In this document: piece by piece, positions 38,401-52,600 of the stretch
Layout: every line of letters begins with the position of its first letter
How positions within the stretch are numbered: position 1 is the first letter of the stretch
Assembly (NCBI GenBank): GCA_943737045.1
Contig: CALSFV010000087.1
Location: 124,001-188,000 of the forward strand
Origin: Parapristionchus giblindavisi
Taxonomy: Eukaryota > Nematoda > Chromadorea > Rhabditida > Diplogasteridae
Direction: 5' to 3'
Length of the DNA: 64,000 bases
Made by a program: the position numbers and the translations under genes
The notes under the pieces: model-generated
Databases searched by the model: none
What the model saw: only the letters and a program-made list of their open reading frames with translations
Told to the model about the DNA's origin: nothing

Positions 38401-41400
38401 GCGCTGAAAAATTATTGGCACACACATAAAGTGAGTCTTCGTAATTCTTGAACACCCTGTACCTCTTGATCCATCAACTACATTCATTTTCACCGAATTA
38501 TTTTTATATAGTGGGTCGATTTAGAAAAATCGTTATTTTTCAAAAAATTGAAAATTCAGTCAAATCTGCAAAAAATGGCCATGCGTATAGCCTTACCTTA
38601 CAATTCTCTCGTTTGCGCACAGCCTTCCCCCCAGCGTGCCCACGATGCTGAGATACGTTAAAGAAGTACTGTAGATGATTAAATGATTATTGATTGGTTG
38701 ATAGGTTAATAATATGCATGAGAATTGTGTTCTTGAGATGGTTGACTGATTATTCTATTATTGTTGATTGATATTTACAGGAAGAACAAGCACGATCGAA
38801 GAAGTTATCGAAACAACGACAGAAAGAGAAGAAGAAGGCAAAGAAGCAAGAGAAGAAGAAGACTGAGGGACCCGTTAGTTTCATGTCTCTATCACTAATA
38901 GTATTGTCACAATTTCGAGAATGACTAATTTGGGTTGCTAACAAGCCTGTAAGCCTGCTTAAATATAAAACAGTATGAAAGTGAACATTAGATTAGTATT
39001 TAGAGCACAACATTTCTCTTGCTCAATTTTTTCGCAGGAACAGCACTCAATTGCTTGTTTTAGATGTATTTGAATATCTTTGGAATGAAAAGTCGAAAAT
39101 GATGTATAGAAGAATAATGAAGAAGATTGTAGGAAGACGATGATGATGAGGAAGATGGTCCTGTGACGAAGGAGATTGTACCTCCCGTACCACCTGTCAA
39201 GGTACGGTAGTTTGGAGATATCCATCTGCACTCTCTCACTTTTTTAAATTCAATTTCTTTTTTTATATCAAGAACACCTATCAGAATGTTATGCGAATTT
39301 CCTTATATGTGCAGAAGAAGTTTATGTTCTGTATTAATTGATACAATTAGCAGGTAGAAGAGCCAATTGTGGAGGTGAAGAATACAAAGAAGGGAGCTAC
39401 AGTAACATTAAAGAAGGAATCAGTCCCTACAGTATCAACTCAACCTCAAACTTCTGCTTCTTCATCTCATGAGCCTCAAGAGGATCGAGTTCCGACGATG
39501 CGTACGACCACTCCAACTCCCTCTGCCACTGTGCGTCCATCTAAGAATGCTGCTGGTGCTACATCTGCAGTATCAGCGACTTCATCTTCGTTGAAGGACC
39601 CGACCTCATATCCATCGAACTCATCCAATAGTGGAAGACGTGCGGCCAATAGGAGGAACAGAAATGAGAGTGGAAAGGGTATGTTTATAGGTATTCATGT
39701 CATTTTGTTCAATGAAGAAACAAGAGTAATGTGGCTGATGTGATAGTTAATCGAAGAAAAAAGTACGATTGATTATAATAATAATAATAATCATAATAAT
39801 TTATTCACCATAAATAGGTAAATGTGTGATAAACAATAAATTAATAAATGTAGAAGTGAGAAATCAATATTATATTATTGGATGTAGTTGATAGTATGAA
39901 GTTCAGTCAATGTGATTGTGACATTGAATATGATGAAATGATTGATGATTACAGGAAGCAATGGTACCACTACAACAGCTCCATTGAAATCTCTTATGCA
40001 AGATACTCTACAACCATCTTCATCTCCATCTACTACAATTCCATCTGGAAGTACAATATCATCATCATCTCCATCAATTGTATCCTCACCTCTCGTTGTT
40101 CCTCCTTCACCTACTACATCTATCACTACATCCACATCAACCCTCAAGAGTCCATGTCCTCCGACATCATCCCCATCATCTGCTCAGTATGGTTCTTCTT
40201 CAATGACGTCACCATTACCCTCACCACACTCTCGTACCTCACATCAAACACAAGAAGAATGGGTGAAGGCAAATAAGAAGAATCGAACCAATGTGGGTTG
40301 ATAATGATAATAATAATAATATCCTTATCGTCTCTTGCATAATTAATCTCAAAATATATAGTATGCCGAACATGGAAATATTTAATCTATGAAGTGTTTA
40401 GGCGAAACTGACGGGAGGAGGAGCATCAGCATCGATGCGATCGACATCGGCTGTGGATAAAAACAAGGTTTGACAATGAGAATCATTTTCAATATTCGTG
40501 GTCTAATTTTTTTTTGAATGGCCTATGCTCTGAGCATAATGCCAATGGGATATACTACTGCCCATTAATTATTGTGATTTTGATCTACGGCAAAGTACTT
40601 TTTTTATTGTCACGCTACTGTATTAGGGTGTTCGGAAAGTCTTTGCACTTTTTTCTACACTTACTTTGGACCCCTCTTACTCGGACGAGAACGAGCACTA
40701 TGCCTTGTGGTATTTGTCCTATATGGGGGACATATTGATCAGCAAATGTGATAAGTTTCATTTGCCAACTCTCTTTCCCTAACTATATTTTATTTTTTAG
40801 CTATGGGACAGTTGCCCAGTGTTTGACATGTCCTTCTTCATTTGTACCGTACGTGGCGAACTGCATTTGAAGCGAACCACTAACTACCCCAGTCAGTGAA
40901 GCCTAAGGGGCAGTGTCGTGTAACAGTCTTCTCCTGGCATTGTCAGTTCAAGAAAAACCATTTTTGTTTGGTTGAAAAACCAATTCCATTACGCCGTCCC
41001 AGTCCGAATCAAGACCTGGTTCTTCGCACTGTCACAAGTCAGCCGAAGCAGTGTTAGAGATACATGGAGCAGGCAACTGGTACTCCAAGATCCACCAGCC
41101 ATCGCATCCCCATTCGGTCTTCTCTTCGCCCCAGGGCACCTTAAGTGTTTCCTCTTCTCATCACCGCTCTGCTCCCCAGAAACCGAGTATACATCGTCAC
41201 TTCAAATCTCGGCCGTTCTCGATTCACTGATTGGGTGATGTATACTGCCTGCGAAGATGATAAGTGGGTGTCGTACGACAACTCCGATATAATGATTAAA
41301 TGGCTGCATGCTTGGAAGGATGGTAAAACCGTCCCGAGACGCAATCCGTATGGGAGAAATGAGTCGCTCTTTTTCTTTTTCTGCTCTCTTTGTGGGGTGC

Positions 41401-44400
41401 ATCTCGAACTATTACCTGAGGGGCAGACTGTTAACATCGATGTCTTCTGCGAGCAACTGGAGGAGATGGAAAGCCGAGTCCTTCTCAGAGACTTTGTGTG
41501 ATTAAAAGTATTGATTTTAATGGGCAACGAAAGGTCTCATCACACTAACAAGACGCAGAAAAAAAATGGAGAATTTAGATATCGACTGACTTCCCCATCC
41601 GCCGTATTCCACCGACTAGTACCCTTGTGATTGCCATGCTTTTCGATCTCTCGGGGACTGCTTCATAGGAAAAACCTTTCGTACTCCAACCGATGTGAAA
41701 TGGGAGATCGGCCTATGATTTGATTCGCGCCCAAAGGAGTTCTGGCAGTACGGTGTTCTGCAGTTGCCTACGAGATGGAGGACAGTTATTGTTAAACATG
41801 TGCACTATATCACAATTTGAATGCAGTTGCTTCGTTTGTTATTTGAAAAAATATGAATGGTGAAAAAAGTGCAAAGACTTTCCGAACACCCTAATATATT
41901 CATCCCGGATTATATGAAGAATTGTCTAGCCACTTATTTAATAGCAGTATTATCCTGTACAGATGGGTCTACAGGAATACGATCCGGAGAATGCAGCCTT
42001 TGCGGGATGGAACAATATAGATGTGGTGAGTATGACATTTAACATATTAAACGATGTCTTACGATAACTTTGAAAATATGAAACAATGGGTTACGGTAGC
42101 ATATCGTCAATGCCTTATTGTATTGCAAAACTATTAGCATTATATCCCCTTCGGACATTACAAGTTAGACTCGTACATTCTCATGACAAAATACACATGA
42201 AACATTAATGAATTTATTTATTTATTTATTACACATATATGTTTAGTCTCGTCGTCGTATGGCAACACTAAACGTTAGTTCTCCATCAATTGCACGAGTT
42301 ATTGGAAGAGGAGGAGCGAATATTAATGCTATACGAGAGGCAACTGGAGCAAGTATTGAGGTTTGTTATCATAATTATTATACTAATTTGTCTCTTCATT
42401 TAATTATATATTTATCTTACGTCAATGTCTATTTTCTGCATAAGCGCTTTGCCTGTTTGGTATCTCTGCTGCCTCTCTATCAACTACTTGTTTAAATTAA
42501 CAAATGGGGCATCCGATTCATAATTGATTATCTTCATAAATCATAGAAGTTTGCTTCGCTCATGTATATCATAGCTATCTGCGATATACTCTCTGATAAT
42601 TTTTGTATTTATAGCCCTTATTTATTTTATTGATTGTAATTTACAGGTAGAGAAGCAGACAACTCGTCGTGAACAAGTTGATCGACAGATTTGTATCCGA
42701 GGGACTGCTGATACTGTCAGGTATGAGGAACATACATTTTCGCCCCACTCACAATCAGTTGTTTTTGCGAATTATAAACTGACCCGAAATTAGAACAAAA
42801 CTGACCCGATCTACATCTCAAGTACTCGAAACTGACCCGATCTTAGGTGATTCTTACTAATCTCGATCTCCCGCATATTCCTAGATGGGTCTCGAGTTTC
42901 AAAACTGACCACATCGACAAAAAAGTGCTCACTCACAATGTGGGTGCTCGAAAATGTATGTGAGGAATCAATCTTTTAGTAGAATAGAAGGTACATCAAA
43001 AATATCTGTGAATAGGCTTCCAAAGTGCAACGACCTGGCTGCCCCATGGACCCAGATATTCGATTTCTTTTAAATAAGTCGTAATAATTGCACGGGGCTT
43101 TCTTCCACTTTTACTTTTTCTTATCCCCCCCCCCCCGTTGTGTCTCTCCTTCCTCTATCTGAATTATCTCTTTGAATCTTTGTCATCCATTCATCTTCTC
43201 TTCTCCTTCATTTCTTCGTTCTTCTTATATGAGAGATTGAATAAGGGGTAGAAAAGAAGATAGAATGACTGTTATGCGTCTTTCCTCTTTCTCTCTCTCT
43301 CTATCACTTCACTTGTTCATTTATCTTCTTTCTATTACAGTATCATACACTTTTCGCTTCATCCTTTGTCTTATAGTATCATCTATTATTCTGTTCATTC
43401 TACTTCATTTTTAAAATATATTCACTCTATCTATCTTTCCTTTCTATCTCTTTCTGTATCTTCGTTCTTCATCCCTTCTTCATTCCTTCCTTTCACTTCT
43501 CATCCACTCATCATTCTATTCTGTCTCATCTCAATCTCTCAATTGAAAATGCGATATGAATTTATTCATTCCACCACTCCTCATTACTCAATTTGTGTGT
43601 GAAATGAGAGCTAATGTCAACATGAAAAAAGATAGTTGGATAAAAAGGATAGTTTTCATAGAAAAAAAATTGGAACACATTTTGCTCCGAACCAAGGATT
43701 TTGCAGGTGCCTTATAATAGCAAAAATGGTGCGGAAAAGGGTGATATTATTAATAATACTCGAATCTGATATCATCTATCCTTCAATTTGACCACACCTC
43801 ATATATTCAGCACCCATTGTGTCGCTTATCTTGAGCAATACAATAATATGAGATATCTGAACTGTATTTTCCCAGCTTTTGCTAATGTTGTATCTTTACT
43901 GTAGTCTCCTGTCGGTTTGCATAGATAGACTGACTGCAAATTCGAGAAATGGTTTGCATTCGAGGGAAAGGAAACTGACTAGGAATAAGAGAGAGAGAGA
44001 TACTATACTTGTTTTCGTAGTCTCCTTACCACCCCCTCTTCCTCTCCATCTTCTTCTTCTTCTTCTTCTCCTTCTTCATGTCTTCCTTCAACAACCTCAT
44101 CCATCTCAGTAGACTAATAGTGTGTACGCTATAAGCTTAGACTATGAGTAGTCTTATCATGGGTCTAATAACACTCTTATCATAATCATCTCATATGTGT
44201 CTATGTGATGATGATGAATGTACTGTGAGACACATGATCATGATGACGTCATAGGAATCATAATTATGATTACTGTGGTCATTTTAATTTTATTTCATGA
44301 GATTGTTGAAAATTGATCATTTCAACCTGTCAATATAATAGATATTTCTGTGTAGTGAAGGTTTTTTGTTATGGTCTTCGCATACGAGGGATGATGACGA

Positions 44401-46586
44401 CTATTGGGAAAAGACGTTAATTATAATGGGAATTACAGTAGTCTATTCATAACTGATCTCTTTATCGGTCTTTGGTTGTATGATCGCTCTTTTATCAACA
44501 TATGCGAGCTCTTGAAAAAAAGATGTTGTCATTCCGATGATCAGCCACTATATAGCTGCTAATGAGGAGATGAGATATCTCCATTGCCTCCTCCCTCTCT
44601 CTCTATCTCCCTAATAGAAAGTGATGAGTAATGCGTAGGCAGACATATGAGAGATGATGAAGAGATCCCCTCGGTCTTCATTATCATCTATACGTTTACA
44701 AGGTATATAGCGTGACTTCACTAGGGATGTGTCAGTCCTGTCGTCACATTTTAGAATAAAGGAGCACCAGTGGTTTAGAGAGTTTTACTGATAATCAAGG
44801 GGTGAAATGATGAAAAGTGATTTTTTTTAAAATTTGATTAAATTGGTGCATCATTTTCTTTTTATACATTTCCCCTGGTTCACCAGTACTTTGTACACTT
44901 TTTATTGGTCTGTCAGTAATGTTGCGCAGATTGGAGTAGAGTAGCATCATTTCGAAGTCATACATGATCATACAGACCAGGGCTGGGATTTTTTGTTTGG
45001 TATTTTTTTTTGTTTTTTGGTTTTTTTTGGGTTTTTGAGAATTTTTTGTTTGGTATTTTTTTTGTTTGGTTTTTCTGCAAAAACCAAAAAATTACAAAAA
45101 AAATCGGATAAAGAAAATTTACACAAATTTGCTTGAAAAGTTAGTTTATGATCAGTTTTGTTGTTCATTTTTCACCGTAAGACAACATTGGTGAGTGTAT
45201 TATTACGGAATAGTGTTAAAGAAGGGGATTTTTTTCTTGAGTGATTATACTTGTGAGGCAGGGCTATAGATGACATCTACCTGAATACAAAATCAATATT
45301 ATCTCAAATTATGGATACCCCGGAATACCGTAATCCGACATGAAAGTTCGTTGTTGCGCCAAGGAAATGCCAGGGACAATGCTGCCTTTCGAATTTGAAA
45401 GCTGGATATAGAGAAAATCGCAAACGGGAATCCAAACGCTCGTGGTGCGGTTACAAGCGCTGATTACTAACCAGTGCTACACGGGCTACGCCTTTGGCCT
45501 TTCGAATCTATTAGAGAATACAGAATGCCACATAATTGGTCCCACGTTCTACATGATAACAGCGCACCCCATACATTTACATACCCTCACAAGGTGAGGA
45601 TCGACACACTCTATACGGCTCTTTTTAGCATCTGCCCCCTATATGAGGGTCCTTTTTTAAGCTAAAAATTATAATTCAACCGAAAAATAACGAAATCTAC
45701 CCACTATATAAAAATAAAACGGTGAGGGTGCCTAAAATGTATGCCGCACCCTCAATTTCCTGATTCCCCTACTTTAACTAATCAATAAAATGCTGTCGAT
45801 AACTAATCGACAACGAATTTATCTTCTATGTTTGTTTTAGTTGTTGATTTTAAGAATTTTGACTCTGAATAAAGAATAGTTACTATTTAAAGTAAGAGTA
45901 ACACGAGATAATGTTAAAATTTTCTCGGAACAGTGGGAAAAATTAATTTTTTTTTTTGGTTTTTTTTTGTTTGGTGAGAAATTTTTTTTGTTGAACCCAA
46001 ACAAAAAATTTTTTGGTCGAAATTATTTTTTGTCCCAGCCCTGATACAGACGGATTTTGCGCAATTTAAAAAAAAAGATAATCTAGTCAAATCTATAAGG
46101 AATGACTACACATTTCCTCTTATGATTTACCTTCATCTTCTTCACTACTATTAGGGTCTTATTCATGCCTCCCCGCTATTTTTGTCATTCGTATTTACAT
46201 AAATTTGTACCATGTTCATCTTTGGATGTCACATTGTGAGAGATGACTTCTTTTCTTCTGAAGTGCACTACCGAGATGACGGTTGAAAAAATGGTAAATA
46301 TTCAATTATTTGTTCTCCAATATCGATAAAAAGTGGACCACTACATCACTGTATCATCTATGCAAACCTATTAAAGATGAATACAAACGGTTGACTGCGA
46401 AGAAAGTTGTGGTCGAAAATCAAAATATCATATGATATTGGCTAGCATTGTACACGTACATCGTGGATATGGATAAAGAGATGAGGACCCCTCTTCGTCT
46501 TCATGTTATTATTATTCTTACCTCTAGATTTATGGTATCTATCTTTCTATATCTCTATTCATTTCTCCTTTTCCTTCTTTTCCAAT

Positions 46587-46661
<75 letters not shown>

Positions 46662-49600
46662 ATTATATGAGATCTATGGCTTCTCCTCTTTCTCTTTACT
46701 TCTCCCTCCTCTCTCCCTATCCTTCCTCTATCTCCCATCTCCTTCGTCATGTCTTCAGTTTCCTTTCCTGTCATTCACTCTCTATCCCTCTCCTCTCTTC
46801 TTCCCTCGTTCTAACATCCTCCCTCTCTTTCTTCTCCTTCCCTCCATTCTCTAATCGATTCTGAAGGCGCACCCTCGAAGCAGCGGAGAGGAAAGGGGGA
46901 GGGGAGCACATACACAACATATACAAGGCCTTAGTGGGAAGAGAGGGAGGAGGGAGTGAGATAAAGGAAAGTAGAGGTAGAGGATGGATGTAGATTTAGT
47001 CATTGGTTTAGGCCTCTACGATTCATTTTCACTCTTCTCTTTTTTTATCTTTGTCATTTGTCGATTCCTTGCCGACTTATTTTCATTGTGCCTCTGTATA
47101 ATCTATAACTATCTCAACCCTCTGCCTATCCTATTTATCCCCTTCAGTATTTTATCTATTATCTTTGCCATACTAGCCTTCTTTTCATCTATGTCTTAAA
47201 TGTTCAGCCTTGTTCATGCTATTCACTAACTTGGTAGATGTGACGTTGTATTCAGTGGATAGAAGGATACGTTACGGAATATTTCGGGACTCTTTGGACC
47301 CCGAATTCAGGATTCTGCTGAACAATTGAAATGACAAAAAATAGATTAGGAAAGGGTTTTTTTCCACCAAAAAAAACAAAACGCTTTTTCGGAGCCTATT
47401 GGGTTGTGTACAAATAACGGAACGACTCATGAACTTCCTACCATCTATCCACTCTTTGTTTCGTTGATTTTACCATAAGTGGTAGCGATATTGTTAGTGT
47501 ATATCTAGTATAATCTAATAACAAGATATATTATAATAAATGATATGAAATGGTGATAGATGGTGATGAGAGACTCCGTGTGTGTGAGAGAGAGTACATA
47601 CTAGATACATTTGGTTCAGTCAGATGATGTGTCTCTTCGTCCTTTCCATCGATTTACATTCTCTTCAATGCTTCGATTGTCTTGCTGCACTCTCTATCTA
47701 TCTTACTTCATGGAAGAGTAGTCATTCATGGGTCAGCATGTATTAACGGAATACCCACTCCCCACCCTATGCTGATTGGTAATTTGTTACTCAAAATTCA
47801 AATTCCGACTTTCTATTTACCACTAGTTTCAAGTGTCCATGAAAGTATATAGTCGTGATTTTAATTTGAATTGATGGAATCTAAATTCTGAATTTTCTTT
47901 TTTCCTTTGACCTCGGAAACTTGCAAGGGAAAACTCGGAATTTCGATTTCCCCGCCTTTTTCCGCTAATTGATTTTCCGTTTTCGGGGAGCATTTTTAGC
48001 TCCTGGAAACTCGCCAGTTTCTGTTCTCCACCATCTTAGCGTATCACTAACTTGGGGGTATTCCTTTAATCGAAGAGAGACTTGACGTCATCTTGACTAG
48101 TCCTTAATAACGATTGGTTTGCTATGCTAAAGGGAGAATGACGGTGTTGTATTCCCGTTTCGCCATTTTGTACATCCGACATCGAAAAAAAAGTTGTTAT
48201 TATTATTAATACTATTACTATCTTGAATTTCGAAGAAATGAGTATGAGCACTTTGTAGTCCGTGGTTTCCTTTTTTTCCTTTTCCGGATCACTTCATTTC
48301 TCAATTCATTTCCCTTTTGAAGACTTGAGAACTAAGCATCAATAGATACATGCTTTCATGAACAGGATTGACTCCTATACGGAAGGAAAGGGATTAGTTA
48401 GAGAGAGGGGAGGGGTTTCCATTCTTTCACAATCGTTTGATGATGGCAATTAGATTCGGTACTCGAAATGGTTTCTCTCTCTCTCTCCTCCACCCTAGGC
48501 TCTTGTTAGTTTTTACTAAATTTGTACGATCTTTAGGTCTCTAGATGTTGTTCAGAAGGGGGGGGGGGGGGCTGTAGAGATAACAATAGAGATTCTCAAT
48601 TATACAAATCCATAAAAAGAATGGAGGGAGGGCGCGCCGATTAGTCTGACTTGTGTGTAGATAGATTCACTCATTTCTATCGACATTATATCTCTCTCCT
48701 TCTCTCTTCCCATCTTACTCGCCGAGTCTGATTTAAAAAATATGATTTCCAAGTAAATAATACGGATATGATACAGCGCATGCCAGTTCTATAAAAATGA
48801 ATGTGAAAATGTCCCTTTCATTTCAAAACCCGTGTTGTACTTGCATAGGTCGAATAACTAGGTTATCGGTTTTCAAAATGCGGTCAGGTTTTTCGATTTT
48901 TGGCAAATTTGGCTCAAAATGCGGTCAGGTTTTTCGATTTTTGTAAAAAATAGGCTCAAAATGCGGTCAGGTTTTACGATTTTTTGTAAAATTTTGGCTC
49001 AAAATGCGGTCAGGCTTGGTGCTTTGTAACATACTTTTCGATCTATGTGTACTTGAATGAGATAAGTACACAAAGTGTGCTTCCATTTTGTCACCTCTCT
49101 CTCCCTGTCTCTCTCTCCCTCTCCCTCTCTCCCTCTCCCTCTCTCTCAATGGATTGATGTCATGGGCATTATCACTCTATCTATGTTTTGTCGCGCCCTC
49201 CATATCGCAAACACTATTTTCTCCATAACCCATTCCCCTTGTCAATCAAACCTTCATTGGAATCATATTATGGACACTTGAATCAATATCAATACGCGTC
49301 ACAAACTCTTTGAAGCATTAGCGCATGTCTCTTTTTTTCTAAAAATATTGTTAATCGATATTACGAATAATACATTATGGGAATATCCATATTGTGTCAA
49401 TTATGATAGCAATCAATATGGTTGTGTCTTGACAATGTGTTTGTAATGACTGAAATTGCAGGAATGCGGTTGCTATGATCAATGGCCTTGTGGCGGACAC
49501 AGATGCAACAGTGAACGATATCATCCGTCGTGTTCGTCAGTCCGCCTCACCATCTGATCTACAGAGAACATACGATCAATCAACAACATCAACTCATCAC

Positions 49601-52600
49601 CATCAACACCACTATCACTCAATGGCCGCAACCGCGACGCGTACGAACGCAGCGTCTGCCGCTGCGTCTTCGCCTGCCGTTACTACCAACGTGTGGCAGC
49701 AGCGTATGGCCGCACGACAGGCGCAGGTCGCCAAGCAGACTCCGGTGGTTCAGGCTAGAGGTGAAGATCTTCTACTTGTTTTCTAGTTATTGTTGTTTTG
49801 TGAGAATAAATAAAAGTTGTTTATGTTTTTACATTAATATACTATCAGTTATTTGTTTCGTTTATCTCTTATCTCTATTATTTTTCAATGTTTTCATTGA
49901 TTACAGAAGATGCACCATTCGCTCCACCACCATCTCCTCCTCCTATCGCTGCTACAGTCTCAACATCTTCACAATCAGCAACCACGACTACCACAACAGT
50001 TCACACTTCATCCATAGAGACATCAGTAGAAGAAGAACATCCATCAGTGGTATCATCACCTGATACTGTAGAGGAATCAAAGAAGGTACTTCTTTGTATA
50101 TTGATGCATGATCATAGTCAGTTAGTCATTTTGGTGAACCACAATTGAACTGAGCTGCGATGGGTGGGGAATAGGTGATTCAAACCCATACCAAGTAGAT
50201 GTTTAAGTTAAGTGATAGGAGTAAGTTAAGTTTAGGTAAAATAGGGGAACTTAACATTAGTACCATGCTACCTGCTACAGATTACTGTAGTTAAAGAAGT
50301 ACTTTGAATAAATTGCAATAAAAATAATTTAATCGCTATTAAAGCAGACATGGGAATGAGTTGTTGTTTGACAGTCTTTGGTTTACAAGGGAACCTTTCG
50401 GTCTCGTTTTCATCACATGAAATGGCAATAGCATGACTGAAAGAAGTGTTCGATGCTGATTAGGAATCCGTTTTCAAACCGGGATTTGAAGTGCATTTCG
50501 CAATAATATTGCAGGTTACGGTAGCTAGATTACGGTAGTTCGGGTTACGGTATCCAGAAAGATATAACTTGGCTCACTATTGATATAATGGCAAATAGTA
50601 TTTGGTCTCGGAGTATTATGAATTTTTCGAATTCGGCCATTTTCAACCATGAACCCCGGGTCATGGGTCGGCTGAAAAAGTCAGTACGCGATTCCTGACG
50701 GTTACGGTAGCCCAATACGGTAGTCCACTGATAGCAATGGTAAAACTTTGGTTGCCATACGCCAAATACCAACCGATTTATGATCCGTTGTGCAAATGAT
50801 CGCCCCCCGATAAAGTGTGTTCTATTTAATGATTTCTTTTAAGAAAAAAATCACAGTAAAACATTTTAATCTTTCGGAAAGAACAAAATCAGCAAAAGAA
50901 AACTGCTGCAAGGGGGATCGAACCCCTGACAGCCAAAATTCAATGCAGACACCTTATCCACTACACTACACGCCCAGTTGGTTTCGTGTTTGATAGATGA
51001 GTTAGCGAACCCATCGGGATTTGTTATGTAGGAGACCTCGCGAATTTTCAAATCGACCCCCCAAATTTCAACATCGATTTTCTCGAAGCTCAGCCCGATT
51101 GGGCGACGTTTTAAAACGGATTCCTAATCAGCATCGAAAACTTCTTTCAGTCATGCTATTGCCATTTCATGTGATGAAAACGACACCGAAAGGTTCCCTT
51201 GTTAGTCAACTAATAAAGCATCATATTGTGCTATCTCTAAACATCGAAAGTTGCAGGAGTCGGTGTCAACAGTGGTGACATCATCACCTCAATTTGATCA
51301 AACCAAGGCTCCTGGATACGCTCGACCAGCCGCTGCTTCCGTCAGTGGTACATCAGAGGCTCCATCCTCTCAATCGATTGATTTGGGTACTGCAACCACG
51401 AGTGAACCATCATCACCACCTACTGTTGAAGAAGTGTCAAGGTTGGTGCAATTATTTACATTTTACAATTTGTGCCTTGCAAAATTGATTTATTTACAGT
51501 TTTCGCTAATTCTGGTTTAATTTTCCCGCGCGTTTACTTATCCAATGAAAATAATATTATTGGGATAATTTACAGGTGATATTCTGTTAATGGTAGAGTT
51601 TACCCGCGAACAAATTAAATGATGCAACGTAATTTTCATTTCCTCTTTCCTTGCGATGATTCCTGCCACTCCCATATGCTTTTTCATTCCGAGAGTTGGA
51701 GGGTATTTCGAAATGATTCTCTCCATTTCTCGTAGTACCTGTCTCTTTTTGTTTCTATCATCTCTTTTAGCTTCAAAAATGTGTGTAACCTATATTCTTC
51801 ATAATGACTAATATTCTCTTTTTGACTCATCTGTTCTCCTTTGAATGGAGTCATTTACTATCACTCTTTCGGAAAAAGTTACGATCTATCGAAATGTTAT
51901 ATGTTTTTTTCTTCAAGTTATAATACTTTGATATGATATCTGAATATTTACAGAATGCCTTCACCTCCATCTGAATCATGTACAGCAGTGGATGCTCTAC
52001 ATACATCTCTTCCACCTCCTTCTCGTCCCACATCACTCGATAACATGGATCCTCTAATGACTCTATCATCTTCCTCACTCCTTCAGAAACAACCATCGTC
52101 ATCATCATTGTTCGATGAAAAGACCTTCTCGTCTCTCGCAGAGATCTGGGGAGATAATAATGATGATGGAAGGGGCGGAGCTAAGGAAGTTGGATCATCC
52201 AATGGGGCATTTGGTCGTATGGACGCATGGGATGCCCAGATACTGGGATTCGGAAGCCTTGGACTATCTGTGAGTGTTGTTCGATAATTTGTCTGTATAA
52301 CACCAAAGGAAAATCACTGGACGACTTATTTTATCCAGATGAGAAACGAGAAACTGTCTGGTCTATGTCTTTCAAGTGATTTGGGTAATCTTGTGATCGA
52401 TACGTTTAGAATTTAATTTGCGAAAGACGAAAGAAAAGAAGAGCCAATGAAAAATTTATTCATCTGATATAGTTATGGATGGAGAGTTTATTATATGCTC
52501 TCTTTTCAGAAACCTGAATGGAATGATTCTCTACTATTTGGTGATGATCTCTCTACATCATCTACAGTAGGACTTGGTCAACGACAAATGAACCATCAAC

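Larger units (their letters stand above)
42721..49461. other. Largest mask intron (6.7 kb), inside the KH domain
   Basis: It splits an Arg codon in the KH domain (phase 2). No conserved exon was recognised inside it on either strand. It holds a C-run (about 43127-43137), pyrimidine-rich tracts (43140-43520 and 44030-44105), a hAT-type MITE, a Tc1-end fragment, a long TC microsatellite, a G-run near 48558-48570, and a small hAT-like MITE. Pyrimidine-rich open frames in it are low-complexity artefacts. Confidence 0.75.
36690..49760 (+). other. mask-1: mask exons 40-49: charged region, spacer and KH domain
   Basis: Exons 36690-36803, 38781-38873, 39133-39201, 39354-39678, 39955-40292, 40402-40467, 41963-42025, 42247-42360, 42647-42720 and 49462-49760. 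Exon 40 gives CHECMNVIVSAKDRQAA; exon 41 is a Lys-rich helix (RQKEKKKAKKQEKKK); exon 42 is acidic. Exons 43-44 are Ser/Thr/Pro-rich and end EEWVKANKKNRTN, like the segment before the vertebrate KH. The KH domain spans exons 47-49: SSPSIARVIGRGGANINAI, then IREATGASIE, then CIRGTADTVRNAVAMINGL. The GXXG loop is GRGG, so RNA or ssDNA binding should be intact. It is followed by a His-rich HHHQHHYH stretch. Confidence 0.9.

Noticed and set aside
41145..41501. 118-codon frame taken as a host gene
   Set aside because: It is a mariner transposase fragment inside an element with TIRs and TA duplications.
43366..44112. Pyrimidine-rich frames in the large mask intron
   Set aside because: Ser/Leu/Phe low-complexity translation of CT-rich DNA, no conservation recognised.
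46559..46864. Ser-Leu and Arg-Glu repeat proteins on both strands
   Set aside because: Translations of the TC microsatellite and adjoining CT-rich tract.
50904..50978. A functional tRNA gene
   Set aside because: The internal boxes are good, but the anticodon stem and acceptor do not pair, and it lies inside a transposon-like element.
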